Positions 28,919 to 37,027 of a stretch of DNA of 37,027 nt are shown in pieces (positions within the stretch are counted from its first letter, which is position 1; each line of letters begins with the position of its first letter). Location: contig CAMOQT010000005.1 in the NCBI GenBank assembly GCA_946623145.1, positions 1 to 37,027 on the forward strand, written 5' to 3'. Both the position numbers and the translations under genes were made by a program. The notes under the pieces are model-generated. The model was not told the DNA's origin. It saw nothing but the letters and a program-made list of their open reading frames with translations, and did no database searches. The DNA comes from an uncultured Azospirillum sp. (GTDB lineage Bacteria; Pseudomonadota; Alphaproteobacteria; RF32; CAG-239).

Positions 28919-30136
28919 GTGAACGGTGAAGTTTTAAATATACATAATTATCAAGAATCAGTTATAAAGTCAGGCATTAAACGCCTGACTTTAACTGACT
29001 TTAGGAATTATACCTATTTAAGATTGAATACAGGTTTAAATCCGATTGTTATCACCGGAGAAAATGGTACCGGAAAAACAAATATTTTAGAGGCTGTTTC
29101 TTTTTTAACGCCGGGGAGAGGTTTACGTTCAGCACGACTAACAGATATCAGAAGAATATCCCCTGCATTGGTCGCCAACGATTATGTTCCGGGAAACACG
29201 GCTTGGGCGGTTTCTTCCATTGTTTGCATAAATGATGATGAGACAGAAATCGGAACGGGTGTTGAATCCTCTTATCGAGATTCTAGCGAAGAAACTCGTA
29301 CTTATGATCGAAGAATCGTTAAAATTAATGGGCAAAAAACAACATCACAATCCGATTTGGGAAAATATATTTCTGCTATCTGGTTAACGCCTCAAATGGA
29401 CAGGTTGTTCCGCGGGGGTTCACAACCTCGTCGCAGTTTTTTAGATCGTTTGGTTTATGCTTTTGATATAGAGCACGCTAAACGCACAGCAAATTTTGAA
29501 CATCTATACAAAGAATGGGTTCAACTCATTAAAACGGGAAAAACCGACAATTACTGGCTGAGTTCCATCGAAGAAGAAATGTCTGCAATCGGTGTCGCCA
29601 TCGCCGCTGCACGCAGAGAGCAAATAGCCAGATTAAATACTTTTATAAAAAATGATCCGGATGATGTTTTTCCTAATGTTGAATTATCTTTAGAAGGAAC
29701 TATTGAGCAAATGCTCGATACCAAACCAGCAATAAATGTAGAGGACTATTATATATCTTCTTTACAAAAGCAAAGAAATAATGTTCTTTACAGCGACAGT
29801 ATTGATGGTGTTAACAGAACTGATTTTAAGGTATTTTATAAGAAAAAAAGAATGCCGGCCGAGCTTTGTTCAACAGGTGAACAAAAATCTTTGCTTATCA
29901 GCATTATTTTAGCACAAACAAAGTGCCAAACATTAGCAAAAGGTTTTCCTCCTGTTCTGCTTTTGGATGAAGTTGTTGCTCATCTCGATGATGCAAAGAG
30001 AGAGGCTTTATTGCAGAAAATTCGTGATTTAAATATTCAAGCATGGATTACATCTACAGATCCTGATTTATTTGTTTCTATGAGACCTAATTCGCAATTT
30101 TTCGAAGTCAGTAACAATCAAATTTACGAAAGATAA
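28919..30136 (+). CDS. recF: DNA replication/repair protein RecF
   Basis: GTG start just after the dnaN stop; LTDFRNYTYLRL, VITGENGTGKTNILEAVSFLTPGRGLR, STGEQKSLLISIILAQ, VLLLDEVVAHLDDAKRE. Confidence 0.96.
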   Translation: MNGEVLNIHNYQESVIKSGIKRLTLTDFRNYTYLRLNTGLNPIVITGENGTGKTNILEAVSFLTPGRGLRSARLTDIRRISPALVANDYVPGNTAWAVSSIVCINDDETEIGTGVESSYRDSSEETRTYDRRIVKINGQKTTSQSDLGKYISAIWLTPQMDRLFRGGSQPRRSFLDRLVYAFDIEHAKRTANFEHLYKEWVQLIKTGKTDNYWLSSIEEEMSAIGVAIAAARREQIARLNTFIKNDPDDVFPNVELSLEGTIEQMLDTKPAINVEDYYISSLQKQRNNVLYSDSIDGVNRTDFKVFYKKKRMPAELCSTGEQKSLLISIILAQTKCQTLAKGFPPVLLLDEVVAHLDDAKREALLQKIRDLNIQAWITSTDPDLFVSMRPNSQFFEVSNNQIYER

Positions 30137-30186
30137 CTCTTTTATTTAATGTTAGGATAATTAATCCTCTTCTTATTAACTCAAAA

Positions 30187-30215
30187 TTGACACATTTCAG
30201 TTAATGTTGTATCAT
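30187..30215 (+). promoter_or_regulatory. sigma-70 type promoter upstream of hypothetical-PTS operon
   Basis: TTGACA (30187-30192), N17, TATCAT (30210-30215). Confidence 0.7.
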
Positions 30216-30244
30216 GTGTTAATCTGATATAAGGGCTGAACAAC

Positions 30245-30658
30245 ATGGAAAATCAATATTACACACTTATTGAAAAACAAGATTTTTTTGAGATTATCGA
30301 AAATAAATTCGGAGAGTTAGCTATTTTTATCGATAGCCGCGAAGGGGCTCCGGTTAATCCTGTTCTTGAATTTGACGGCAAACAAACAGCCGTATTGAAG
30401 CGCGACGAACATTTGTCCGTTGTTCTTGACGGTATTGATAAAGAAACTCGTGCTCCTTTAGCTGAAGCTGAATTTGTTTTGATTGTTGAATTATCTGGCA
30501 AAACTGTTGAGAGAACATACGGTGTTCCCGTCGATAACGTCGAAGATGTCGTTATTGAAGGAAAACGTACTCGCGCAGACGAATTTGTAAAAGCTAAAAC
30601 AAGAGATGAGCTTATCAATAGTTTTGGGGCTGTTAAACATTGGACCTGCGGTAAATAA
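30245..30658 (+). CDS. hypothetical protein preceding PTS genes
   Basis: 137 aa ORF downstream of a good promoter; tightly linked to the PTS pair; no family recognised. Confidence 0.75.
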   Translation: MENQYYTLIEKQDFFEIIENKFGELAIFIDSREGAPVNPVLEFDGKQTAVLKRDEHLSVVLDGIDKETRAPLAEAEFVLIVELSGKTVERTYGVPVDNVEDVVIEGKRTRADEFVKAKTRDELINSFGAVKHWTCGK

Positions 30659-30674
30659 TATTTAAGAGGTTAAA

Positions 30675-31073
30675 ATGATTGGATTAGTATTAGTCACACA
30701 TGGGAATTTGGCTTTAGAGTTTATTGCAGCCATGCAGCATGTTGTCGGAAAGCAAGATCAGGTTGAAGCTGTTTGTATCGGCCCTGAAGACGATATGGAA
30801 ACCCGTCGTGCAGAAATTTTGCAAAAAGTTGAAGCCGTCAACAAAGGTGATGGAGCAATCGTTTTAACCGATATGTTTGGGGGAACGCCCTCAAATTTAG
30901 CCATTTCAATTATGGAAAAAGCTAAAGTGGAAATTATTGCGGGAATTAATCTACCGATGTTGATTAAGTTGTGTTCTTTAAGAAAAGATAAATCCTTAAA
31001 GGAATCCGTTAACGGCGCTCAAGAAGCTGGCAAAAAATATATTACCGTTGCCTCCCAATTGTTAGGATTGTAA
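30675..31073 (+). CDS. PTS mannose-type IIA component
   Basis: MIGLVLVTHGNLALEFI (active-site His), AIVLTDMFGGTPSNLAI. Confidence 0.92.
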   Translation: MIGLVLVTHGNLALEFIAAMQHVVGKQDQVEAVCIGPEDDMETRRAEILQKVEAVNKGDGAIVLTDMFGGTPSNLAISIMEKAKVEIIAGINLPMLIKLCSLRKDKSLKESVNGAQEAGKKYITVASQLLGL

Positions 31074-31074
31074 A

Positions 31075-31353
31075 ATGACAGAAAAAACTTTATGTGCAGA
31101 ATTGCAAATTCAAAATCAAAAAGGTCTTCACGCTCGTGCAGCAGCCGCTTTTGTAAAAACTATCGAAAATCTTGATGCTGATGTTACAGTAGAGCGTATC
31201 GGACAAACGGTTGATGGTTGTTCCATCATGGGATTAATGATGTTGGCTGCAGCTAAAGGAACGACCATCAAAGTTTCTTGTTCGGGAAATCAAGCAAAAG
31301 AAGCTATGGATGCTTTAACTGCTCTTATTAATAATAAATTTGGTGAAGATTAA
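31075..31353 (+). CDS. ptsH: HPr family phosphocarrier protein
   Basis: NQKGLHARAAAAFVKTI (His-15 motif) and VDGCSIMGLMMLAAAKG (regulatory Ser motif). Confidence 0.95.
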   Translation: MTEKTLCAELQIQNQKGLHARAAAAFVKTIENLDADVTVERIGQTVDGCSIMGLMMLAAAKGTTIKVSCSGNQAKEAMDALTALINNKFGED

Positions 31354-31357
31354 TTAT

Positions 31358-32284
31358 ATGCCTCAAAAAAAAGCTCCTCGCAATAAAACGATAGAACTTT
31401 CAGATGCCGAAATTAAAAAATTTGCGTCGCAGGCTTTAAAGCTTAATCATCGTACGCCTATTGAAGAACTTTATAATAAAGTCATTTATCAAGATACCTT
31501 TAAGGTTCTTGATTTTCTGCCCCATGACAGTATTGATTTGATGATTGTCGATCCGCCTTATAATCTTACAAAAAATTTCGGATTATCCACTTTTAAGGAA
31601 ATGGATTTAGCTGATTATAAAAAATGGCTTAACAAATGGCTGAAAAAAACAATTCCTCTGCTAAAAAACAATGCGAGTGTTTATATTTGCGCCGATTGGA
31701 AAACTTCTATTGCTATTCCTGAAGTTGCCGGAAAATACTTGTTGTTGCAGAATCGTATTTCATGGGAAAGAGAAAAAGGGCGCGGCGCATTAAATAACTG
31801 GAAGAATTGCCTTGAAGATATTTGGTTTTTTACAAAATCCAAAGATTACACTTTTAATATTGATGATGTTAAAATTCAAAGAAAAGTCCTTGCGCCTTAT
31901 CGTGATGAAAGAGGTCTCCCTAAAGACTGGCGGGAAGCAGGAGAAACAAAAACCCGTTTAACTTATCCTTCCAATATTTGGACAGACATCTCTATTCCCT
32001 TTTGGTCTATGCCTGAGAACACCAATCATCCGACACAAAAACCAGAAAAACTTATTGCTAAACTTATTTTGGCCTCCAGTAATAAAGGTGATGTTGTTTT
32101 TGATCCCTTCTTAGGCTCCGGGACAACGGCAGTCACCGCAAAAAAATTAGGGCGGATTTTTGTGGGTATTGAAAAAGAAAAAGAATATGTCGCCTTGGCT
32201 CTGAAACGTTTAAATATGGCAGATAAAAATCCTGAAATTCAGGGATATGAGAACGGTGTTTTCAAAGCCAGAAACGGCTCCTAA
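31358..32284 (+). CDS. site-specific DNA methyltransferase (N6-adenine/N4-cytosine, beta-class order)
   Basis: DPPYN motif precedes FDPFLGSGTTAV; HPTQKPEKL; likely start 31358 rather than 31340. Confidence 0.92.
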   Translation: MPQKKAPRNKTIELSDAEIKKFASQALKLNHRTPIEELYNKVIYQDTFKVLDFLPHDSIDLMIVDPPYNLTKNFGLSTFKEMDLADYKKWLNKWLKKTIPLLKNNASVYICADWKTSIAIPEVAGKYLLLQNRISWEREKGRGALNNWKNCLEDIWFFTKSKDYTFNIDDVKIQRKVLAPYRDERGLPKDWREAGETKTRLTYPSNIWTDISIPFWSMPENTNHPTQKPEKLIAKLILASSNKGDVVFDPFLGSGTTAVTAKKLGRIFVGIEKEKEYVALALKRLNMADKNPEIQGYENGVFKARNGS

Positions 32285-32371
32285 TATTAAGTTTATACAT
32301 CTTGTTTTAACGCTTTTCATCATTATCTTCTTGTGCGGACTGATTATATTTAACAACAGGAGGATATTTTG

Positions 32372-32566
32372 ATGATGAATCATAATAAAAACACATCAAA
32401 AACAAAATCTCATTCTTCAATTCATACCGAGCCTAAAGAAGATGTTTTTGAGCATAAATCTACCGCACATAATGAAAATGAACATTCTCATATTCAAGAA
32501 GAAGGTTCCCACACAGAAAAGCATAGTTCTTGCGGTTGCGGTTGTGGCAGTAAATTGAAATATTAG
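32372..32566 (+). CDS. small His-rich protein with CGCGCG tail
   Basis: AGGAGG SD (32358-32363) 8 nt before ATG at 32372; MMNHNKNTSKTKSHSSIHTEPKEDVFEHKSTAHNENEHSHIQEEGSHTEKHSSCGCGCGSKLKY. Confidence 0.6.
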   Translation: MMNHNKNTSKTKSHSSIHTEPKEDVFEHKSTAHNENEHSHIQEEGSHTEKHSSCGCGCGSKLKY

Positions 32567-32582
32567 TTTAGGGAGAAAGAAA

Positions 32583-32672
32583 ATGTCATGTTCTACCAGA
32601 AATACTAAATCTGCTTCTTCTCAAAGTTCCAAAGATTCTGAATCTTCCGCTTCTGATAAGAAGAGTAAATAA
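32583..32672 (+). CDS. 29 aa Ser/Lys-rich peptide
   Basis: SD-like GGAG 7 nt before ATG; MSCSTRNTKSASSQSSKDSESSASDKKSK*; between the His-rich ORF and a terminator; not in the supplied ORF track. Confidence 0.45.
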   Translation: MSCSTRNTKSASSQSSKDSESSASDKKSK

Positions 32673-32686
32673 AGAGCTTAACCTTA

Positions 32687-32724
32687 AATCATCTCTACAC
32701 TTTATTGTGTAGAGATGATTTTTT
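32687..32724 (+). terminator. rho-independent terminator
   Basis: AATCATCTCTACAC-tttatt-GTGTAGAGATGATT + T-tract; 14 bp perfect stem. Confidence 0.92.
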
Positions 32725-32790
32725 GTGGACTATTCAAATATTAATGATTATATTGGTGCGTAGTTATTCAAAAAAACAAAGGAATATGTT

Positions 32791-33405
32791 ATGCGAATTA
32801 TCGCTTTTTTAGCTGTTTTATTTGGTTTTATTGTGCCAACTCAAGCTCTTGATATTGATGCTCAGAAGATTAAACAAATTGAAGACTATTTGAATAATGT
32901 CGCAACATTAAAGGCCGGCTTTGTACAAACCGCCAGCAACGGAAGTTCGGCAGAAGGTTCTCTCTTTGTACAAAAACCAAACAAAATTCGCATGGAATAT
33001 AATGATCCGATGAATGTTTTGATTGTTGGCGACGGTAAAAATATAACCTATCACGATAAAGATTTGGATCAGGTAACAAATATTGATTATGACGATGTTC
33101 CCGCCAGCTTAATTTTAGCAAACAATATTAAAATCGATGGCAAACAAATTAAAGTCAGCAATTATTACGAAGATGCAGGCTCAACGGTTGTCACCTTAAA
33201 GTACCCTTCGAAGCCTGAAATTGCTCCTATTACCATGACTTTCACCAACAATCCTTTTGCTCTGAGACAATGGTCAATTGTTGATCCGCAAAGCGTCGAA
33301 GTTATTGTTTCTTTATATAATGTTGAAACGGATGTTGATTTGTCCGGTGATTTATTTAAGTTCAAAAAAGCTAAATCCCCTAAAACTTATAAAGGCAAAA
33401 AATAA
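32791..33405 (+). CDS. lolA: outer membrane lipoprotein carrier protein LolA-like
   Basis: Signal peptide; YLNNVATLKAGFVQTASNGSSAEGSLFVQKPNKIRMEYNDP...LIVGDGKNITYHDKDLDQ. Confidence 0.92.
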   Translation: MRIIAFLAVLFGFIVPTQALDIDAQKIKQIEDYLNNVATLKAGFVQTASNGSSAEGSLFVQKPNKIRMEYNDPMNVLIVGDGKNITYHDKDLDQVTNIDYDDVPASLILANNIKIDGKQIKVSNYYEDAGSTVVTLKYPSKPEIAPITMTFTNNPFALRQWSIVDPQSVEVIVSLYNVETDVDLSGDLFKFKKAKSPKTYKGKK

Positions 33406-33406
33406 A

Positions 33407-34036
33407 TTACCAAGCTAGTTTATAGCCCCCATCTTCCGCAAGAATAAGAGGCATTTTATCGTTGTCTTTTTCTACTTTTTTACGCAAGCGATAGATGTGG
33501 GTTTCGATGGTGTGTGTTGAAACTTCTGTATTATATTCCCAAACATTTTGCAACAGCTCATTTTTGCTGACTGTTTTATTTTGCGCTTTATATAAATATT
33601 GTATAATGCTGACTTCTCGTTCGGTTAATTTATCAACTTCTTTGGTTTTGAGATTTAATATTTCTTTGCTACTCGGGTGCAACTCGTAATTTCCAAAACG
33701 TAAAAAACCATCCGATGAATTTTCAAAAACATTTATACTTGATTGTATTTGATTAAGTATACTTGATAAAATGATTGGTTTGAAAATACACATATCCAAA
33801 TTATCTTCAGTATATTCTTCACTATCTGTCGGTTCTAAGATTAATGCCGGAACTTTGGGGTGTTTTTCTCTAAAAGGAAACAAATATTCTCTACCATCTA
33901 ATAAAGCGATATCAAAAACCGTATTATTATCATCTTCTTTATATATTTTATAATCTTCCGGTAAATTTTGAACGATTTGCTCTTCCAAATCCGCAGAAAA
34001 TAACTCGTTATCAGATAAAAACAGGATATTTGGCAT
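33407..34036 (-). CDS. OmpR-family winged-helix regulator with reduced receiver domain
   Basis: C-terminal wHTH: LTEREVSIIQYLYKAQNKTVSKNELLQNVWEYNTEVSTHTIETHIYRLRKKVE...GGYKLAW; short receiver-like N-terminus with LLDG and FKPI. Confidence 0.88.
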   Translation of the reverse strand: MPNILFLSDNELFSADLEEQIVQNLPEDYKIYKEDDNNTVFDIALLDGREYLFPFREKHPKVPALILEPTDSEEYTEDNLDMCIFKPIILSSILNQIQSSINVFENSSDGFLRFGNYELHPSSKEILNLKTKEVDKLTEREVSIIQYLYKAQNKTVSKNELLQNVWEYNTEVSTHTIETHIYRLRKKVEKDNDKMPLILAEDGGYKLAW

Positions 34037-34046
34037 TTTTTACCTC

Positions 34047-35168
34047 TTAAAAACTCAAACTAAATCCGGTAATGGCACTATATCCTTTATCGGATGTTTC
34101 TTTATTAATTCCCTTAAAGTCAGCTTTTGCTCCGGCAAGATATATGGCAAGGTGCTTGTCGTACCTGAATTCGTTTGACCAAAGCCATATTTTATCTTTG
34201 TTATCCGTATGTTCGGCTTTACTCTCAAAGTATGATATTGCTGTTTTGAAAGGACCAAATTCGTATCCGATACCGATATCCCAAGCATGACCTTCACGGT
34301 AATTATCAAATAAATCCGGCAATTTAGGATTTATGCTATGCGTTGTTACAGCAAAATCTTTGCCTTCAACATTCGTTTTTCGCCAACTTCCACCAATTGT
34401 CCACCCTGCTCTATATAAACTCAAACCAGCACTAAAATCTCTATCATCTTCATTAAAAAGACCATATCCGACAGATGTTTCCAGTTCGGCAAAATTTAAG
34501 TCTGCTGTATAATAAGCGGTAGCAACATATCCTTCCTTATCAGCATACCGAGCGTCTCTATTAACCAATCCGGTGCGACTGTAAGTATTGGGAATATAGC
34601 TGATTCCTAAAGTTAAATTATGATATTCCGGTGTTATATAGCTTACTTTTGGTGCTGTTCCGTCAGTATTTATTGCGGTGGAATTCAGCGTTCGATAAGC
34701 TGTCTGATGTTTGTTTTTTATCCAGTTGGGATTTGCAATAAAATTAACAATATCGCTGTCATTTAAACCAAATTTTCCAGCTTTAGGCGCACTTACATGA
34801 AATTGTGCGGCGGTATTGTATGTTTCACCAAACATAATTCGTCCAGCCGGATTATCAAAAATTCCATAAACTTCATGTCCCCATAAACCATTGCTGTAAT
34901 TACGTTGACGTTTGTTTATTCCTGCTGATATATCGGCGTAAATCCCCAGAGAATAATCGTCATTAAACTCTTTTTCTGCCCCTAGATTCAATGAAAAAGT
35001 ATTTACAAAAAATTGCCTTTTATCTTGATGTTTATAGGCGCTATCCGGAAAAGCATAACCGTAAAAAGAATTCCATTCTCCATTGATATTATATGTCGCT
35101 TCCTCTGCTTTAAGAGAGGAGATACAGCTTAAAAAACTCATTATGGTTATCGGTAAAATTTTAGCCAT
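34047..35168 (-). CDS. outer membrane porin
   Basis: Signal peptide, alternating beta-barrel pattern, C-terminal Phe (SAITGFSLSF), 'GRIMFGETYNTAAQFHVSAPKAG'. Confidence 0.85.
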   Translation of the reverse strand: MAKILPITIMSFLSCISSLKAEEATYNINGEWNSFYGYAFPDSAYKHQDKRQFFVNTFSLNLGAEKEFNDDYSLGIYADISAGINKRQRNYSNGLWGHEVYGIFDNPAGRIMFGETYNTAAQFHVSAPKAGKFGLNDSDIVNFIANPNWIKNKHQTAYRTLNSTAINTDGTAPKVSYITPEYHNLTLGISYIPNTYSRTGLVNRDARYADKEGYVATAYYTADLNFAELETSVGYGLFNEDDRDFSAGLSLYRAGWTIGGSWRKTNVEGKDFAVTTHSINPKLPDLFDNYREGHAWDIGIGYEFGPFKTAISYFESKAEHTDNKDKIWLWSNEFRYDKHLAIYLAGAKADFKGINKETSDKGYSAITGFSLSF

Positions 35169-35625
35169 TTGAAACCCTTCTTATTAAAAACCCTAAATTT
35201 TACTCTATGAGCAAAATAAGGATGATTGTTTAGTTTGATTATAATAAGCATCTTTTTATAGTCAAGGCATGTTCTTTTTTTACTGATATAGTCAGGTTTT
35301 GAGCGAGAATGAGTGAGATTTTTTGTTTTTTTCTCTGTTATAAATAAAACTCAAGGAATGATAACTAATGAACTTTTTAAAGACTCGTATTAGAGAAAAA
35401 TTTACCTTTTAGAGCGTATAAATATCTGTATAAACAGGTTTTTTAACTGTGAATTTTTTGTTACAGGAATTTTTTATTATTAAAATCAATGGGTTATACG
35501 GTTTTTAGTGAGTCGGATTTGACTGGAAAAAAATGCAAAAATCGGGTATCCTGAAAGAGTAGTAATAGGTTTATAGTTGGTCGCCCGAAAGACCGACTCA
35601 GAAAAAACGGAAAGGAAGGTTTGCT

Positions 35626-36057
35626 ATGAAAAGTTTGATCAGAAATGTTTCGCAACACCTTTCCTGTATTTTTAGCCCAAAGGGAGCAAGAAAGATGTTG
35701 TGTGTAAACTTAAAGAAAATCTCACTGATGGCCATACTATTATTTGTATGTTCTTCAATTTTATTCGCAACTGATTCTTTTGCGGCGGAAGCAACAAAAC
35801 CTTTATTTAATGATTTAGCAGAGCACGGCGGTAGAATCTTCTCCGGTATGAGAGAGATTATTTACGCTGTTTCCGGTATCGGTATTATTGCGATTGTTAT
35901 CGGATCTATCTTCGGTAATATTAACTGGAAATGGTTAACAGCTATTATTATTGGTTTGTTTGTTATTGCCTGTACGGCTGCAATTATCAACTATATGGTT
36001 GGCGACACAACTATTACAACCGAGATGATTACTGACAGTTTGAAAACCGGTAAATAA
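35626..36057 (+). CDS. TrbC/VirB2-like type IV secretion pilin
   Basis: Long signal sequence ending FAAEA; two hydrophobic helices (IIYAVSGIGIIAIVIGSIFG-N-INWKWLTAIIIGLFVIACTAAIINYMVG). Alternative start at 35695 has its own GGGAG. Confidence 0.8.
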   Translation: MKSLIRNVSQHLSCIFSPKGARKMLCVNLKKISLMAILLFVCSSILFATDSFAAEATKPLFNDLAEHGGRIFSGMREIIYAVSGIGIIAIVIGSIFGNINWKWLTAIIIGLFVIACTAAIINYMVGDTTITTEMITDSLKTGK

Positions 36058-36112
36058 TTTCGGCTTATTATTTTGGTTTATAAAAATCTTGAGGACTTAA
36101 GGAGGGCGTGCC

Positions 36113-37027
36113 ATGATAAATTTTAGAAAAGCTATGAAAGGTATTTCATTCCTACTGTGCTTAGGATTTTTTGTGTATTCAGGAACAGCTGTTGCTAAGA
36201 CATCTTGGGAAGATGTTTTAGATGCCAAAGCCAAAGCTGATAAAGCTTGTCCTTCAGGTAAAACCTGTCCCTGTCCGACCGGTGATAAATATGCAGATCA
36301 ATATAACAGTCTAGGAGTTTGTTTATCTGAGAAAACTGCTGCGGAGAAGGCCGATGCAGCCCTCAATTACGCATGTAGAGCCTATGAAAATATTAAGGAC
36401 GAAAAGAAAAAATGTTTAGCCGGTCAAATGAAAAAATCTGAGCAGGAATATCAGGATAAAACCCTTAAAGATCAATTATATTCGACTTGCCAAACTAACA
36501 TGAACACCTTTTTGAATTCGGCGAAAGATGCTTATAATAACTGTAAAGAAGCCAACAAAAAACAAGCTGATGCCGATGAAAAAAATGCTGCAAATGCAAA
36601 AGCTCAACAAGAAGCTGCCGATGCCGAAAAAGCATATAAAGATGCCGTTACTTTATGCGAACAAGGATCTGATGGCGCATGCGCTCAATTAAAAGACCTT
36701 TATAAAAAGTATGAAAAAGCGGCTAAAGCTGCTGGTAAAACGGCTACAAAAGCAGAAAAAGCTAATAGTAAAGCTGATGCTGCAAATGCCAATACTTGTG
36801 AAAGCGGATTATCTTGGAATAAAACTTTAAATAAATGTACTTTATCTTCAACAGCTAATGCAGAAGAAGATAAAATATTCCAAGAATGTCTATCAAAAGG
36901 AAGCGGTGCTTCATTCTGTACCTCTTATACTGAAAAAACAATAAATAGTGATGAATATAATTGTGGTGGTATGGGTAAATATGATAGCAAAAATTATTCA
37001 CCTTCTATAGAAGGAAGAATTTCAAGT
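36113..37027 (+). CDS. secreted Ala/Lys-rich, Cys-containing coiled-coil protein (truncated by window end)
   Basis: Strong SD AAGGAGGG; signal peptide MINFRKAMKGISFLLCLGFFVYSGTAVA; open frame of 305 codons to the window edge; absent from the ORF track because no stop is present. Confidence 0.75.
   Translation, partial: MINFRKAMKGISFLLCLGFFVYSGTAVAKTSWEDVLDAKAKADKACPSGKTCPCPTGDKYADQYNSLGVCLSEKTAAEKADAALNYACRAYENIKDEKKKCLAGQMKKSEQEYQDKTLKDQLYSTCQTNMNTFLNSAKDAYNNCKEANKKQADADEKNAANAKAQQEAADAEKAYKDAVTLCEQGSDGACAQLKDLYKKYEKAAKAAGKTATKAEKANSKADAANANTCESGLSWNKTLNKCTLSSTANAEEDKIFQECLSKGSGASFCTSYTEKTINSDEYNCGGMGKYDSKNYSPSIEGRISS

Noticed and set aside
1-37027. CRISPR arrays, transposases, prophage genes, tRNA or rRNA genes
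   Set aside because: None seen on inspection; no regularly spaced repeats or recognisable mobile-element proteins

Overview
AT-rich bacterial chromosomal segment, most consistent with an alphaproteobacterium: the gene order mutM / enoyl-CoA hydratase / rpsT / dnaA plus dnaN-recF, a ptsM-ptsH type PTS pair, and an alphaproteobacterial-style RpoH promoter upstream of dnaK. Most of the window is housekeeping: yejA-yejB, accA, rmuC, ihfB, a LapA-like gene, accD, a phosphorylase, dnaK, a Lon-like protease, tsaB, mutM, rpsT, dnaA, dnaN, recF, PTS IIA and HPr, a DNA methyltransferase, lolA, an OmpR-type regulator and a porin. The right end enters what looks like the start of a type IV secretion or pilus locus (VirB2-like pilin, then a Cys/Ala/Lys-rich secreted protein cut by the window edge). 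I see no CRISPR array, transposase, rRNA or tRNA. The best candidates for something undescribed are: (1) a structured, probably non-coding RNA locus between dnaK and the Lon-like gene (about 12250-12610), with its own promoter, a bidirectional terminator, nested stems and a possible pseudoknot; (2) the pilin plus Cys-rich secreted protein module at the right edge; (3) several proteins that keep a family fold but appear to have lost catalytic or ligand residues (EEP-like membrane protein, Fpg zinc finger, a receiver domain lacking its gamma loop, a PAS protein without a kinase); (4) two tiny ORFs encoding His/Cys-rich and Ser-rich peptides; (5) a strong hairpin in the long dnaA upstream region. 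All family calls come from motif recognition by eye; no database search was run.
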